A stretch of 43,190 nt of DNA from Verrucomicrobiales bacterium. Lineage in GTDB: Bacteria; Verrucomicrobiota; Verrucomicrobiia; Limisphaerales; UBA9464. The notes below the pieces were generated by a model. It worked only from the letters and a program-made list of their open reading frames with translations. It was not told the origin of the DNA and did no database searches. Both the position numbers and the translations under genes were made by a program. The stretch's first letter is position 1; every line of letters begins with the position of its first letter. The stretch is taken from the NCBI GenBank assembly GCA_027488845.1, contig JAIYBC010000055.1, positions 1 to 43,190 of the forward strand, written 5' to 3'. Shown piece by piece: positions 1-9,119 of the stretch.

Positions 1-3000
1 CACCCGGTGACGGTGGCGACGGACCTGTTGGGCGCGCTGATCAACGGGTTCACGAGCTTCCAGCTGCGTCCGCCGACGCCGGTGAACCAGGCGCCGACGG
101 CGCTGGCGCAGTCGGTGACTTTGCTGGAAGACCAGTCCCTGACCATCCAGCTGTCAGGCAATGATCCCGAGGGCGCTCCATTGGGCTTCCTCCTCGTTCG
201 GGGAACCACCAACGGTCTCGTGGAGTTGATCGGGAACGAGGTCGTCTATCGCCCGCTTTCCAACTACTTCGGCGGGGATGCGTTCCAGTTCGCGGTCTCC
301 GACGGTTCGCGGACCTCCGCACCGGTTGCCGTGAACATCACCGTGAATCCGGTGAACGACTCGCCGCAAATGGCTGAGATCGCGAACGCGCTCATCAACG
401 AGGGACAGTTGCTTTCCTTCGCATTGGACGCCGCGGACGCGGAGACGCCGGCGGCGGCGCTGGTCTACGGCCTGGTGCAGGGTCCCGCCGGAGCCTCGGT
501 CAATGCGGCCGGACTGTTCACCTGGACTCCGAATGAGTCCCAGGGACCGAGTGTCCAGGTCGTGCGGGTCAAGGTGACCGATGGCGGATCGCCGGCGTTG
601 AGCATGACCAATTCCTTCACGGTGACGGTCGGCGAGGTCAACTCCGTGCCCGTCATCGCCGTCGTCCCCCAGCAGAATCTGAACGAGGCCGTGCCGTTCC
701 AATTGGCATTGTCCGCCGCCGACGCCGATCTGCCCGCCAACGCCCTGGCCTTCGGCCTGGTTCGGGGACCGGCCGGTCTCGCCGTCAGTCCGTCTGGCGT
801 GATCGCCTGGACCCCGACCGAACAGGACGGACCTTCCTCGAGCCGCGTTCTCGTGAAGGTGACCGACAACGGGATCCCGCCCCTTTCGAGCACCAACGAG
901 ATCGTGCTCTCCGTCCGTGAAGTGAACACCGCGCCCCGGATCGTCCAGACCGGCGCGACCATCGACGAGGGGACCACCTTGGAGTCGTCGTTGACCGGGG
1001 TGGACACCGACATCCCGGCGAACGCGCTGACCTTCCGGTTGGAACGTGGGCCCTCGGGAATGACCGTGTCCCCGACCGGACTCCTCCGCTGGGCGACCAC
1101 CGAGTCCACCGGACCTTCGACCGCGGAGGCGTTGGTGGTGGTGACCGACAACGGCACGCCGGCCTTGTCGACGACGAACGGCTTCACGGTGGTGGTGCGG
1201 GAGGTGAACCAGGCGCCTGTGTTGGCGGCGGTGCCCGACCAGACATTGAACGAGGGGAGTCCGCTGGTCCTGCAGTTGAGCGGAACGGACGCGGACCTGC
1301 CGGCGAACACCCTGTCCTTCGGATTGGCTGCCGGTCCTGCCGGGATGTCGGTGGGAGCGGACGGGCGGCTGACCTGGACGCCGACGGAGGCGCAGGGTCC
1401 GTCGACGAACGTGGTGCAGGTGTTCGTGCGCGACAGCGGCACGCCGGCCTTGTCGACGACGAACGGCTTCACGGTGGTGGTGCGCGAGGTCAACCAGGCG
1501 CCGGTGTTCACGGCTGTGCCTCAGCAGTCGGTGAACGAGATGACCGAGCTGCGCCTGCAGTTGGCGGCGACGGACGGCGACCTGCCGGCCAACGGGCTCG
1601 TGTACAGCGTGGTGCGGGCCCCGGCGGGCTTCGTTGTGGCGCCGACGGGTCTGGCAACCTGGACGCCCGGCGAGGCTGATGGACCGGGAACAAGCCGGAT
1701 CACGGTGCGGGTCGCGGACGGCGGGAATCCGCCGCTGTCGGCGACGAACGAGTTTCTGGTTTCCGTCCGTGAAGTGAACCGGGCGCCGGTATTGACCGTG
1801 ACCGACCAGGTCATGGACGAGGGGACGACCCTCGCGTTCCGGCTGGCCGGAAGCGATCCGGACGTGCCGGCCAACGGCCTGACGTATTCGCTGCTGGAAG
1901 GACCCACGGGCCTGACGGTGGCTGCGAACGGTGACCTGCGATGGGTCACCACAGAGACCAACGGACCTTCTGTGAACGCGGTCCGTGTGCGGGTGGCCGA
2001 CAACGGAAACCCCAGCCTCTCGACGACGAACGGCTTCACGGTGGTGGTGCGCGAGGTCAACCAGGCGCCGTCACTGGCGGCGGTATCGAACCAGGTGGTG
2101 AACGAGGGCAGTCAGTTGGTCGTGCAGTTGAACGGTTCCGACGCGGACCTGCCGGCGAACACGCTGACCTACGGGGTGGTGTCGGGACCGGCCGGGATGT
2201 CGGTGGGAGCGGACGGCCGGCTGACGTGGACGCCGACGGAGGCGCAGGGGCCGTCGACGAACGTGGTGCAGGTGTTCGTGCGCGACAGCGGCACGCCAAG
2301 ACTCTCGACGACGAACGACTTCACGGTGGTGGTACGCGAGGTCAACCAGGCGCCGGTGTTCACGGCAGTCTTGCCGCAGACGGTCGACGAGCTGTCGACG
2401 CTGTCCCTGCAATTGGAGGCGAACGACGCCGACCTGCCGGCGAATCCGCTTTCCTTCCGCCTTGTCTCGGGTCCCGCTGGGCTTGGCGTCTCGGCTTCCG
2501 GGCTCCTGCGTTGGACGCCTGCCGAGGACCAGGGACCGGGTTCACCCACGGTGGTGGCCGAGGTCTCCGATTCCGGTGGCGGCAGGGCTCGGCTCGAGAT
2601 CCCGGTGACGGTGCGTGAGGTGAACGTCGCGCCGACCCTCGCCTCGGTCTCCGACCAGGTGGTGCCGGATGGCGCCGCATTGCGTGTGGTGCTCGAGGGA
2701 CGTGACCTCGACCAGCCGGCACAGACCCTGACCTACCGCGTGGACCAGGGCCCGTCCGGGCTCACGGTGAACGATCGCGGCGTCGTGCAATGGCGTCCGG
2801 CGCGGGATCAGAAGCCGAGCACCAACTCCGTGCGGGTCAGCGTCGGAGACGGCGTGCTCTTCGCACAGATGTCCTTCTCGGTGGTGGCGGAGAAGTTCGC
2901 CAACCCGACCACCTTCAGCGGTCGAGCCATCGACGGCTACGTGGCGAACGCGACCCTGTGGCTGGACGCCAACCTGAACGGCCTGCTGGATGCCGGTGAA

Positions 3001-4770
3001 CCGTCCACGGTCACCGACCGTTCCGGGAATTTCCAACTCGCGTTCGAGCTCGGCGACTTCGACCGGAACGACGACGGATCCCTGGGCCCGGACGAGGGGC
3101 GGATCATCGCCCAAGGCGGATTCGACGTCTCGACCGGCGAACCGCGGACGTCTCCGCTGACCGCTCCGCCGGGAGCGACGGTGATCAGCCCGCTGACGAC
3201 GCTCGTGGACACCGTGGCCCGGCAGAATCCGGGACTTGGTTTCGCCGCGGCCGAAGAACGTGTGCGCACGGCGCTGGAACTGCCCGCCGGGGTGGAGGTG
3301 ACACGGTTCGACCCGATCCAGGCCGCGGCCGCGGGCGACGAGCGCGCGGTGACCATGCAGGCCGCCGCTGCGGTGGTGTCCGACACCATCGCCCAGGTCT
3401 CGCGTGTCCTGGACGAGGCCGGATCCCTCGATGCCCGCGGCGCCGCCGCCGTGGTGACCGAGGCCCTGGCACGTCAGGTCTCGAGTGGAGCGGCCGTCGA
3501 CCTGACGACGGACTCCGCGGTGCGGGAGACCGTCAACGCAGCCGCCGCGAACTCGGGCACGACCCTTTCGACAGAGGTCCGAGAGGTGGTGTCGCAGGTG
3601 GTTTCCGAGCAGAACGAGGCCAAGGTCGAGGCGGCTGAGGCCGCGCCCGATCCGCGTTCGGCGATCGAAGACATCGCCCAGGTCCAGACCGTCTCCCAAG
3701 GCGAGACCGCGGACGCGCTGGGTGAACTGGCCGGTGGCCGGCTCGGCGCGGACGAGGTCACGCTGCGGTTCACCGGTTCGGCGCTGGAGCAGGCGGTCCT
3801 CGACGCCCCCGTCGGCGACATCACCGGGACCAACGTCCAGACCGGCACCTTCGAACTGCTGAGGACGGCTGCCGTCGTCACCGAGGACGGCAGGTCCCTG
3901 GAGCCGCTCACGGTCGTCCGCAGGGACGGATCGGCCGGACGTGTGGACATCCGGGTTCTCCTCAGCGGACCCGACGGCCTGCTCCGGACGGCCGAGACGG
4001 TGTTGCGTTTCGACGACGGCAGCCTGCGGCAGAGCGTCGACTTCGCGGGACTGCTGGTCGATGACGCGTCGCCCCAGGCGGCACGCCAGATCGGTGTGCA
4101 GCTGGCCCTCGCTCCTGGCTCCGCGGCCGGCGCGGTGATCGGGACCCCCGAAACCGGGACAGTGGATGTCGTCGACAACGACTCCGCCGGCTCCGTGGGA
4201 TTCGCCCAGGCCCGCTTCGTGGTGACGGAAGGAGCCGACCCCTCGGTGGAGGTCGTGCGGCTTGGCGGCACCGCCGGGAGGATCCTTGGGACCCTGCAGC
4301 TGTCCGGTGGGACTGCCGCCGTCGGCTCGGACTACGACGGGGCCCCGGTCGTGGTCGAGTTCGGCCCCGGCGTCACGCGTCGTCTGATCCGCCTTCCGTT
4401 GGTCGACGACGCGGTCGTCGAGACCAACGAGACCGTGTCGCTGAGGCTGGCCCTCTCCCCGGGATCGGCGTCCGGTTCCGCGTTGACTCCGGGCGCGTCG
4501 CAGGCGGAGGCGGAGATCCTCGACAACGACGTCCCGAGCGGGCCGAGCCGGCTTGCGGTGGTGCTGTTGCAGGAGGGACGCATCCGCGTGGACGTCTTCG
4601 GACCGGCTGGACAGGTCCATGTGGTCGAGCGGACGCCCCACCTCGGCGTGCCGTGGACGCCGGTGGCCGGGCAGGGGGCCCTGACGACCTCCGGGCCCGA
4701 GGTGCCGGTGTCGTTCGAGATGTCGGTGACCGGCGTGGACAGCGTCCTGTTGCGCGTACGACGGCCCTGA
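1..4770 (+). CDS. Large secreted cadherin-like/Calx-beta repeat protein, 5' end outside window
   Basis: The frame is open from base 1, so this is the C-terminal part (about 1589 residues visible) of a larger protein. It begins with one Big_9/cadherin-like unit. Then come nine tandem units of about 95 residues, each starting with an N-x-x-P motif and carrying DxDxPAN, GPxG, WTPxE, QGPS and VREVN signatures, as in He_PIG/cadherin-like beta-sandwich repeats. Next is an SdrD-B/dockerin-like stretch (D-x-N-x-NG-x-L-D-x-GE, near 2965-3000), an alanine-rich helical region, and two Calx-beta-like domains with the DND motif (near 4175 and 4525). No transmembrane anchor, sortase motif or type 9 sorting tail is obvious at the C-terminus. 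Such proteins are cell-surface or secreted adhesion or polymer-binding factors; that role is family inference. Repeats 5-6 and 8-9 are nearly identical at DNA level. Confidence 0.85.
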   Translation, partial: HPVTVATDLLGALINGFTSFQLRPPTPVNQAPTALAQSVTLLEDQSLTIQLSGNDPEGAPLGFLLVRGTTNGLVELIGNEVVYRPLSNYFGGDAFQFAVSDGSRTSAPVAVNITVNPVNDSPQMAEIANALINEGQLLSFALDAADAETPAAALVYGLVQGPAGASVNAAGLFTWTPNESQGPSVQVVRVKVTDGGSPALSMTNSFTVTVGEVNSVPVIAVVPQQNLNEAVPFQLALSAADADLPANALAFGLVRGPAGLAVSPSGVIAWTPTEQDGPSSSRVLVKVTDNGIPPLSSTNEIVLSVREVNTAPRIVQTGATIDEGTTLESSLTGVDTDIPANALTFRLERGPSGMTVSPTGLLRWATTESTGPSTAEALVVVTDNGTPALSTTNGFTVVVREVNQAPVLAAVPDQTLNEGSPLVLQLSGTDADLPANTLSFGLAAGPAGMSVGADGRLTWTPTEAQGPSTNVVQVFVRDSGTPALSTTNGFTVVVREVNQAPVFTAVPQQSVNEMTELRLQLAATDGDLPANGLVYSVVRAPAGFVVAPTGLATWTPGEADGPGTSRITVRVADGGNPPLSATNEFLVSVREVNRAPVLTVTDQVMDEGTTLAFRLAGSDPDVPANGLTYSLLEGPTGLTVAANGDLRWVTTETNGPSVNAVRVRVADNGNPSLSTTNGFTVVVREVNQAPSLAAVSNQVVNEGSQLVVQLNGSDADLPANTLTYGVVSGPAGMSVGADGRLTWTPTEAQGPSTNVVQVFVRDSGTPRLSTTNDFTVVVREVNQAPVFTAVLPQTVDELSTLSLQLEANDADLPANPLSFRLVSGPAGLGVSASGLLRWTPAEDQGPGSPTVVAEVSDSGGGRARLEIPVTVREVNVAPTLASVSDQVVPDGAALRVVLEGRDLDQPAQTLTYRVDQGPSGLTVNDRGVVQWRPARDQKPSTNSVRVSVGDGVLFAQMSFSVVAEKFANPTTFSGRAIDGYVANATLWLDANLNGLLDAGEPSTVTDRSGNFQLAFELGDFDRNDDGSLGPDEGRIIAQGGFDVSTGEPRTSPLTAPPGATVISPLTTLVDTVARQNPGLGFAAAEERVRTALELPAGVEVTRFDPIQAAAAGDERAVTMQAAAAVVSDTIAQVSRVLDEAGSLDARGAAAVVTEALARQVSSGAAVDLTTDSAVRETVNAAAANSGTTLSTEVREVVSQVVSEQNEAKVEAAEAAPDPRSAIEDIAQVQTVSQGETADALGELAGGRLGADEVTLRFTGSALEQAVLDAPVGDITGTNVQTGTFELLRTAAVVTEDGRSLEPLTVVRRDGSAGRVDIRVLLSGPDGLLRTAETVLRFDDGSLRQSVDFAGLLVDDASPQAARQIGVQLALAPGSAAGAVIGTPETGTVDVVDNDSAGSVGFAQARFVVTEGADPSVEVVRLGGTAGRILGTLQLSGGTAAVGSDYDGAPVVVEFGPGVTRRLIRLPLVDDAVVETNETVSLRLALSPGSASGSALTPGASQAEAEILDNDVPSGPSRLAVVLLQEGRIRVDVFGPAGQVHVVERTPHLGVPWTPVAGQGALTTSGPEVPVSFEMSVTGVDSVLLRVRRP
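1339..1514 (+). repeat. Direct DNA repeat copy A inside the cadherin-like gene
   Basis: This segment closely matches 2191-2366, at a constant offset of 852 nt (284 codons, about three protein repeats). Long runs are identical, including the stretch encoding VQVFVRDSGTP. This indicates a recent in-frame internal duplication or gene conversion. Confidence 0.8.
2191..2366 (+). repeat. Direct DNA repeat copy B inside the cadherin-like gene
   Basis: Partner of the copy at 1339-1514, with only scattered substitutions by eye. The shared phrase encoding GFTVVVREVNQAP also recurs near 1180 and 2035, so the homogenised unit extends over several repeats. Confidence 0.8.
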
Positions 4771-4781
4771 ACCCGCCGATG

Positions 4782-4809
4782 GGAACGTCCCGGTATTCCG
4801 GGGCGTTCC
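4782..4809. terminator. GC-rich hairpin downstream of the cadherin-like gene
   Basis: Left arm 4782-4793 pairs with 4798-4809 over 12 bp (one G-T wobble) around a TATT loop, 11 nt after the stop codon. Only a weak T-rich stretch follows (TTGACTT), so it is a plausible but not textbook intrinsic terminator separating this gene from mcsA. Confidence 0.5.
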
Positions 4810-4840
4810 TTGACTTGGGGGTGGGTGCCGCCGATATCTG
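4810..4840 (+). promoter_or_regulatory. Possible sigma-70-type promoter for the mcsA run
   Basis: TTGACT at 4810-4815 resembles a -35 box. The best -10-like match is in the ATATC region near 4833-4840 and is weak. It would place the transcript start only a few bases before the mcsA ATG. Offered because the longest rightward run in the window starts here. Confidence 0.25.
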
Positions 4841-4850
4841 GCCCGAGGAT

Positions 4851-5345
4851 ATGCTCTGCCAGTTCTGCAAGGTGAAGGAAGCGACGGTCCACGTGACCGA
4901 GATCGCGGACAACAAGGTCAAGAAGGTCGATGCCTGCGCGTCCTGCGCGAAGGAGAAGAACTACAACGACCCGACCGCGTTCGCCTTGGCGGACCACCTG
5001 CTCGGCCTGGGCGCCTCGCAGAAGATGGAGGAGGCGTCCGAGGCGGTCGGTGCCGTCTCGTGCGACCAGTGCGGCTACACGCAGGCCGACTTCAAGAAGA
5101 GCGGCCGCCTGGGCTGCGCCCGATGCTACGAGGTGTTCAGCGAAGGCCTCGATTCGGTGCTGAAGACCATGCACAAGGACGTGCGCCACCGGGGCAAGGT
5201 CCCCGCGGCGCTCCAGAGGGCGATGAAGAGTTCCCAGCTGATGAACCGTCTCACGAAGGAGCTGCAGGACGCGATCCAGCGGGAGGACTTCGAGACCGCC
5301 GCCCGCCTCCGGGACGAGATCAAGGCCGCCAAGGCGGTCGCCTGA
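4851..5345 (+). CDS. mcsA: McsA, zinc-finger activator of the protein-arginine kinase
   Basis: 164 residues. Four CxxC pairs are visible: C3/C6, C29/C32, C71/C74 and C89/C92, which is the double zinc-binding arrangement of McsA. A UVR (UvrB/UvrC-like) helical hairpin occupies residues 131-160. In Firmicutes, McsA binds and activates McsB and helps deliver arginine-phosphorylated substrates to ClpC-ClpP. I chose the ATG at 4851 because the first CxxC follows immediately, as in the family; the frame stays open further upstream but that part overlaps the preceding gene. mcsB starts 25 nt downstream, which confirms the identity. No ctsR or clpC lies in the window. Confidence 0.92.
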   Translation: MLCQFCKVKEATVHVTEIADNKVKKVDACASCAKEKNYNDPTAFALADHLLGLGASQKMEEASEAVGAVSCDQCGYTQADFKKSGRLGCARCYEVFSEGLDSVLKTMHKDVRHRGKVPAALQRAMKSSQLMNRLTKELQDAIQREDFETAARLRDEIKAAKAVA

Positions 5346-5370
5346 ACCGCGAACCCCCACCGCATCCGCC

Positions 5371-6495
5371 ATGTCCGTACTCGATTTCCTGATCCCGCCC
5401 TCCGAGGCCAGCCGCCGCAACGGACCGCACGACGTCATCGTGCTTTCCAGCCGCGTCCGCCTCGCCCGGAACCTCCGCACGGTCCCGTTCCCGAGCCATT
5501 CGAAGAAGGCGGACCGCATGAAGGCCTTCGATGCCCTGATGCCGGTCGTGCGCGGGCTGCCGCTGATGGGGCCCGACGCCTTCTCCGAATCCATGGACAA
5601 GCTTCCGGCCCTCGAGAAGCAGATCCTCGTGGAGCGGCATCTGATCAGCCGCGAGCACGCCGCGAAGAACGCGGGCAGCGGCCTGGTCTTCAACCGCGAG
5701 GAGAGCGTGTGTGTGATGGTCAACGAGGAGGATCATCTCCGGATGCAGGCGCTGCGCCCCGGTCTCCAGCTCCGGCAGGCATGGATGACCATCGACTCCG
5801 TGGACTCGGCGTTGCAGGAGCGTGTGGAGTTCGCCTTCGCCGAACGCTACGGATTCCTGACCGCCTGTCCCACGAACCTCGGCACGGGAATACGCGTGAG
5901 CGCCATGCTCCACCTCCCCGGGTTGGTCCTGGCCGAGCAGATCAACCAGATCATCCAGGCGGTGAACAAGCTCGGCCTCGCGGTCCGCGGCCTCTACGGG
6001 GAAGGCACCGAGGCCTTGGGCAACATCTTCCAGGTCTCGAACCAGATGACCCTCGGCGAGAGCGAGAACGACATCGTCGAACGCATCAACAAGGTCCTGC
6101 TCCAGATCATCGAGCACGAGCAGAACGCCCGGCAGGCCCAGCTGGAGAAGAAGCCGGCGGTCCTGCTGAACCACATCGGGCGCGCCTATGGCATCCTCGG
6201 GAACGCCTGGAGCATCTCCTCCAAGGAGGCGATGAACCTGCTCAGCTTCATGCGGCTCGGCGTCGACCTCGGGCTTTTCCGCGACACGCCCAAGGCCCAG
6301 GTCGACGAACTGTTCCTCCGCAGCCAGCCGGCGCATCTCCAGCTCGCCCATCCGCTCCGGGACAAGCTCGCCTCGGACGAACGCGACCTGTTCCGCGCCG
6401 AGATGCTGCGCCAGAGCACCTCCGCGTTCCCGCGCCCCGATCCCGCGCTCATCCGCCCTCCCGGCGGTGCGACGGAAGGTCCGGCCGCCGCCTGA
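5371..6495 (+). CDS. mcsB: McsB, ATP:protein-arginine phosphotransferase
   Basis: 374 residues, close to the usual 350-365. It has the guanido-kinase fold signatures SSRVRLARNL near residue 25, NEEDHLRMQ near 120, and CPTNLGTG near 168, the nucleotide-site segment that carries a redox-sensitive Cys in Bacillus. An RDLFRA motif at residues 338-343 matches the RDxxRA phospho-arginine-binding allosteric site typical of McsB rather than metabolic arginine kinases. The enzyme phosphorylates arginines on misfolded proteins or regulators, marking them for ClpCP. It lies 25 nt after mcsA, so co-expression is very likely. Confidence 0.95.
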   Translation: MSVLDFLIPPSEASRRNGPHDVIVLSSRVRLARNLRTVPFPSHSKKADRMKAFDALMPVVRGLPLMGPDAFSESMDKLPALEKQILVERHLISREHAAKNAGSGLVFNREESVCVMVNEEDHLRMQALRPGLQLRQAWMTIDSVDSALQERVEFAFAERYGFLTACPTNLGTGIRVSAMLHLPGLVLAEQINQIIQAVNKLGLAVRGLYGEGTEALGNIFQVSNQMTLGESENDIVERINKVLLQIIEHEQNARQAQLEKKPAVLLNHIGRAYGILGNAWSISSKEAMNLLSFMRLGVDLGLFRDTPKAQVDELFLRSQPAHLQLAHPLRDKLASDERDLFRAEMLRQSTSAFPRPDPALIRPPGGATEGPAAA

Positions 6496-6549
6496 CCCCA
6501 CTGGAACGGATCGACGTCCCGGACGTCCGGTCCTCTCCCGTCGCCGACC

Positions 6550-7299
6550 GTGAAATCGCGTCTCGACCAGGCCCTGGTGGACCGGGGCCTCTGTGAAAGC
6601 CGTTCCCAGGCGCAGCGCCTGATCATGGCCGGCATGGTCCGGATCAACGGCCACACCGCGTCGAAGGCCAGCGACGGCGTCCGCGAAGGCGACGGGGTCG
6701 AACTGGTCGGCGGCGACCGCTACGTCTCCCGTGGCGGACACAAGCTGGAGGCCGCCCTCGTCGGTTTCGGCGTGTCCCCCGACGGGCTCCGCTGCGCCGA
6801 TCTCGGGGCCAGCACCGGCGGGTTCACCGATTGTCTCCTCCAGCACGGTGCCGCGCGGGTCCATGCCATCGATGTCGGCCACGGCCAGCTCGCCTGGAAG
6901 CTGCGCCAGGATCCGAGGGTGGTGGTGATGGAACGCACCAACGCGCGGCATCTGACGCCGGGTTCCTTCGCCACCGGCGACCTGCCGTTCGACCTCGTCG
7001 TCGCGGACTGCTCCTTCATCAGCCTCCGTCTGATCCTTCCGCCCGCGGTGCCGCTGGCCCATGCCGGGACCCGCTTCCTGGTCCTGGTCAAGCCGCAGTT
7101 CGAGGCGGGCAAGGAGGCCGTGGACCGTGGCGCCGGGGTCATCAGCGACCCCGCCATCCACGACGCCGTGCTGCGGGACATCCAGGCCTTCGTCGCCGAG
7201 GAACTTCCGGTCCTCGAGTGGTGCGGCTGCATGGAATCCCCCTTGCTTGGTCCGGCCGGAAACAAGGAGTTTCTCGCCCACCTCAGGAAGACCGCGTGA
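6550..7299 (+). CDS. tlyA: TlyA-family 2'-O-ribose rRNA methyltransferase
   Basis: 249 residues from a GTG start. An N-terminal S4 RNA-binding domain (about residues 1-60) precedes an FtsJ/RrmJ-like methyltransferase. That domain has the SAM-binding motif ADLGASTGGFTD at 83-94 and RGGHKL at 61-66, whose lysine fits the first K of the K-D-K-E catalytic tetrad. TlyA proteins methylate cytidines in 16S and/or 23S rRNA; the family is also annotated as hemolysin A or YqxC. Its stop overlaps the nadK start by 4 nt (GTGA), so the two are translationally coupled. The tlyA-nadK order is common in bacteria. Confidence 0.9.
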   Translation: MKSRLDQALVDRGLCESRSQAQRLIMAGMVRINGHTASKASDGVREGDGVELVGGDRYVSRGGHKLEAALVGFGVSPDGLRCADLGASTGGFTDCLLQHGAARVHAIDVGHGQLAWKLRQDPRVVVMERTNARHLTPGSFATGDLPFDLVVADCSFISLRLILPPAVPLAHAGTRFLVLVKPQFEAGKEAVDRGAGVISDPAIHDAVLRDIQAFVAEELPVLEWCGCMESPLLGPAGNKEFLAHLRKTA

Positions 7300-8180
7300 A
7301 GAAGATCGCCGATTCCATCCGCTGCGTCGGTCTGGTCGCCAATCCGGAGAAGCCGCGCATCGCGGTCCTGGTGAAACGGGCGTGTGCTGTGCTCCGCAGG
7401 CTGGGCCGCAGGATCCTCTTCGACTCCGCCACGGCGGGGCTCCTGGGAGGGGCCGCGGAATCGTCGGGAGACCTCCAGGCCCTCGCCGCACGTTGTGACC
7501 TGCTGCTCGTGTTCGGCGGTGACGGCACGATGTTGCGGGTGGCCCGGGAAACCGCCCATCAGGGCGTGCCGATCCTGGGCGTGAACGCCGGAAGCCTCGG
7601 ATTCCTGACCGCAGTGCCCGCCTCCGAACTCGCCGCCTCGCTGGGCAAGGTCGCAGCAGGGAAGTTCCGGGTGGAGGAACGGGCGCTCCTCGAGGCGGTC
7701 GTCCGACGCGGCGGGGAGGAGACACGTCAGACCGCCCTCAACGACTTCGTCCTCAGCCGTGGGCTTGCCTCCCGCCTCATCGAACTCGAGGTCTCGGTGA
7801 ACGGGGAGCTGCTCACCCGGTATCGTTGCGACGGCCTCATCGCCAGTTCCCCGACCGGTTCGACGGCCTATTCCCTCGCCGCGGGCGGGGCGATCGTCAG
7901 TCCGGACGCCGACGTCCTGACCCTGACCCCCATCTGCCCCCACACGCTCTCCATCCGGCCCGTGGTGGTGAACCTGCAGTCGGTGGTGACGGTGAAGACC
8001 CTCAGCCGCCGGCTTGTCGCCACGCTGGCCGCGGACGGGCAGCAGCAGACGGAGCTGGGGGCCGGCGACACCGTCTCCATCCGTCGTGCGCCCGATTCGG
8101 TCCGCCTGCTGCGGCCTGAGGGCACCACCTTCTTCAGCACCCTGCGCGCGAAGTTCGGCTGGAGCGGAACCAACATCTGA
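7296..8180 (+). CDS. nadK: NAD kinase
   Basis: 294 residues. It has the GGDGT motif at residues 74-78 that binds the ATP/NAD phosphates, an N-A-G-S-L-G-F-L stretch, and the SPTGSTAYSLAAGG motif of the catalytic domain. It phosphorylates NAD to NADP in the cytoplasm. I chose the GTG at 7296 because it overlaps the tlyA stop as GTGA and gives a normal-length N-terminus. The gene ends 23 nt before pstS, leaving very little room for a separate promoter. Confidence 0.93.
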   Translation: MKKIADSIRCVGLVANPEKPRIAVLVKRACAVLRRLGRRILFDSATAGLLGGAAESSGDLQALAARCDLLLVFGGDGTMLRVARETAHQGVPILGVNAGSLGFLTAVPASELAASLGKVAAGKFRVEERALLEAVVRRGGEETRQTALNDFVLSRGLASRLIELEVSVNGELLTRYRCDGLIASSPTGSTAYSLAAGGAIVSPDADVLTLTPICPHTLSIRPVVVNLQSVVTVKTLSRRLVATLAADGQQQTELGAGDTVSIRRAPDSVRLLRPEGTTFFSTLRAKFGWSGTNI

Positions 8181-8203
8181 GCCGGACGAGTCCCGCAAGC
8201 ACG

Positions 8204-9067
8204 ATGGAAGCACGGCGAAGAATCCCCGCGGTAGCGCTGATGCTGTTCCTGGCCTTGGCCTTCCGCCCGGGTGGCCTCGCCGCCGCGGACATCTCCGTCC
8301 AGGGTTCCGACACGCTCCTCTCGCTCGCCGGACGCTGGGCTGAGGCCTACATGGCAGCCCACCCGGGCGTCTCCATCGAGGTGAACGGAGGCGGGACCGG
8401 GACCGGCGTGGCCGCCCTGCTCAACGGCACCGCCGACGTCGCCACCTGCTCGCGTCGGCTCCGGGCCCGCGAGGTCGAGTCGTGCGTGAGAAACTTCGGG
8501 GCCCGCCCCGTCGAGGTGCCGGTGGCGCTGGACGCCATCGTCGTCCATGTGCATCCGTCGAACTCCGTCGAGTCGCTCTCCCTCGGGCAGCTTTCCGGGA
8601 TCTACCGCGGACGCGTCCGCGACTGGGCCGAGGTCGGGGGAAAGCCAGGGCCGATCACGGTCTATGGACGGGAGAACAGCTCGGGCACCTATGAGCACTT
8701 CAAGGAAGCCGTCCTGAAGGATTCCGACTACGTCGACTCGGTGCTGATGCTTCAGGGCACCTCACAGGTCGTCGGCGCCGTCGCCCGGGACCCCAACGGG
8801 ATCGGATACGGGACCGGATCGCAGCACGGCGGCACGCGTCGGCTGCGTCTCCGGCCGGCCGAAGCCGAAGCCCCGGTGGAGGCGAGCGAGAAGGAGGTGC
8901 GCTCCGGGCGCTACCCACTGTCCCGTCGCCTGTACCTGTATGTGAACCCGCGGCGCAGGTCCGGTTCCGTGGACGCCTGGCTCGACTGGATCCGTGGACC
9001 CGAAGGCCAGTCGATGGTCTCCACGCTCGGCTGCTATCCGCTCGCCCCGGCCCCGGTGTCGCCTTGA
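8204..9067 (+). CDS. pstS: PstS, phosphate-binding periplasmic protein
   Basis: 287 residues. An N-terminal signal peptide (RRR followed by a hydrophobic stretch, cleavage near LAAA at about residue 28) is followed by a PBP-like-2 domain. Phosphate-site signatures are GSDT near residue 33, NGGGTGTG near 61 and RENSSGTYE near 160. Typical PstS segments such as LSGIYRGRVRDW are present. It delivers phosphate to PstCA. It is first in the order pstS-C-A-B-phoU, which confirms the assignment. It is slightly shorter than enterobacterial PstS (about 346 residues) and resembles the compact PstS found in many other phyla. Confidence 0.93.
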   Translation: MEARRRIPAVALMLFLALAFRPGGLAAADISVQGSDTLLSLAGRWAEAYMAAHPGVSIEVNGGGTGTGVAALLNGTADVATCSRRLRAREVESCVRNFGARPVEVPVALDAIVVHVHPSNSVESLSLGQLSGIYRGRVRDWAEVGGKPGPITVYGRENSSGTYEHFKEAVLKDSDYVDSVLMLQGTSQVVGAVARDPNGIGYGTGSQHGGTRRLRLRPAEAEAPVEASEKEVRSGRYPLSRRLYLYVNPRRRSGSVDAWLDWIRGPEGQSMVSTLGCYPLAPAPVSP

Positions 9068-9119
9068 ACCCCTCCGTGCGCTTTCCAATCCGGGTTCTTC
9101 CGGTGACCTTCCCCGCTTC

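Noticed and set aside
50-4641. Long minus-strand frames opposite the cadherin-like gene
   Set aside because: Shadow frames produced by GC-rich, repeat-structured coding DNA; they lack domains and contradict the clear plus-strand repeat protein.
5320-7725. 801-codon minus-strand frame opposite mcsB and tlyA
   Set aside because: Antisense shadow of mcsA, mcsB, tlyA and nadK, all of which have diagnostic motifs.
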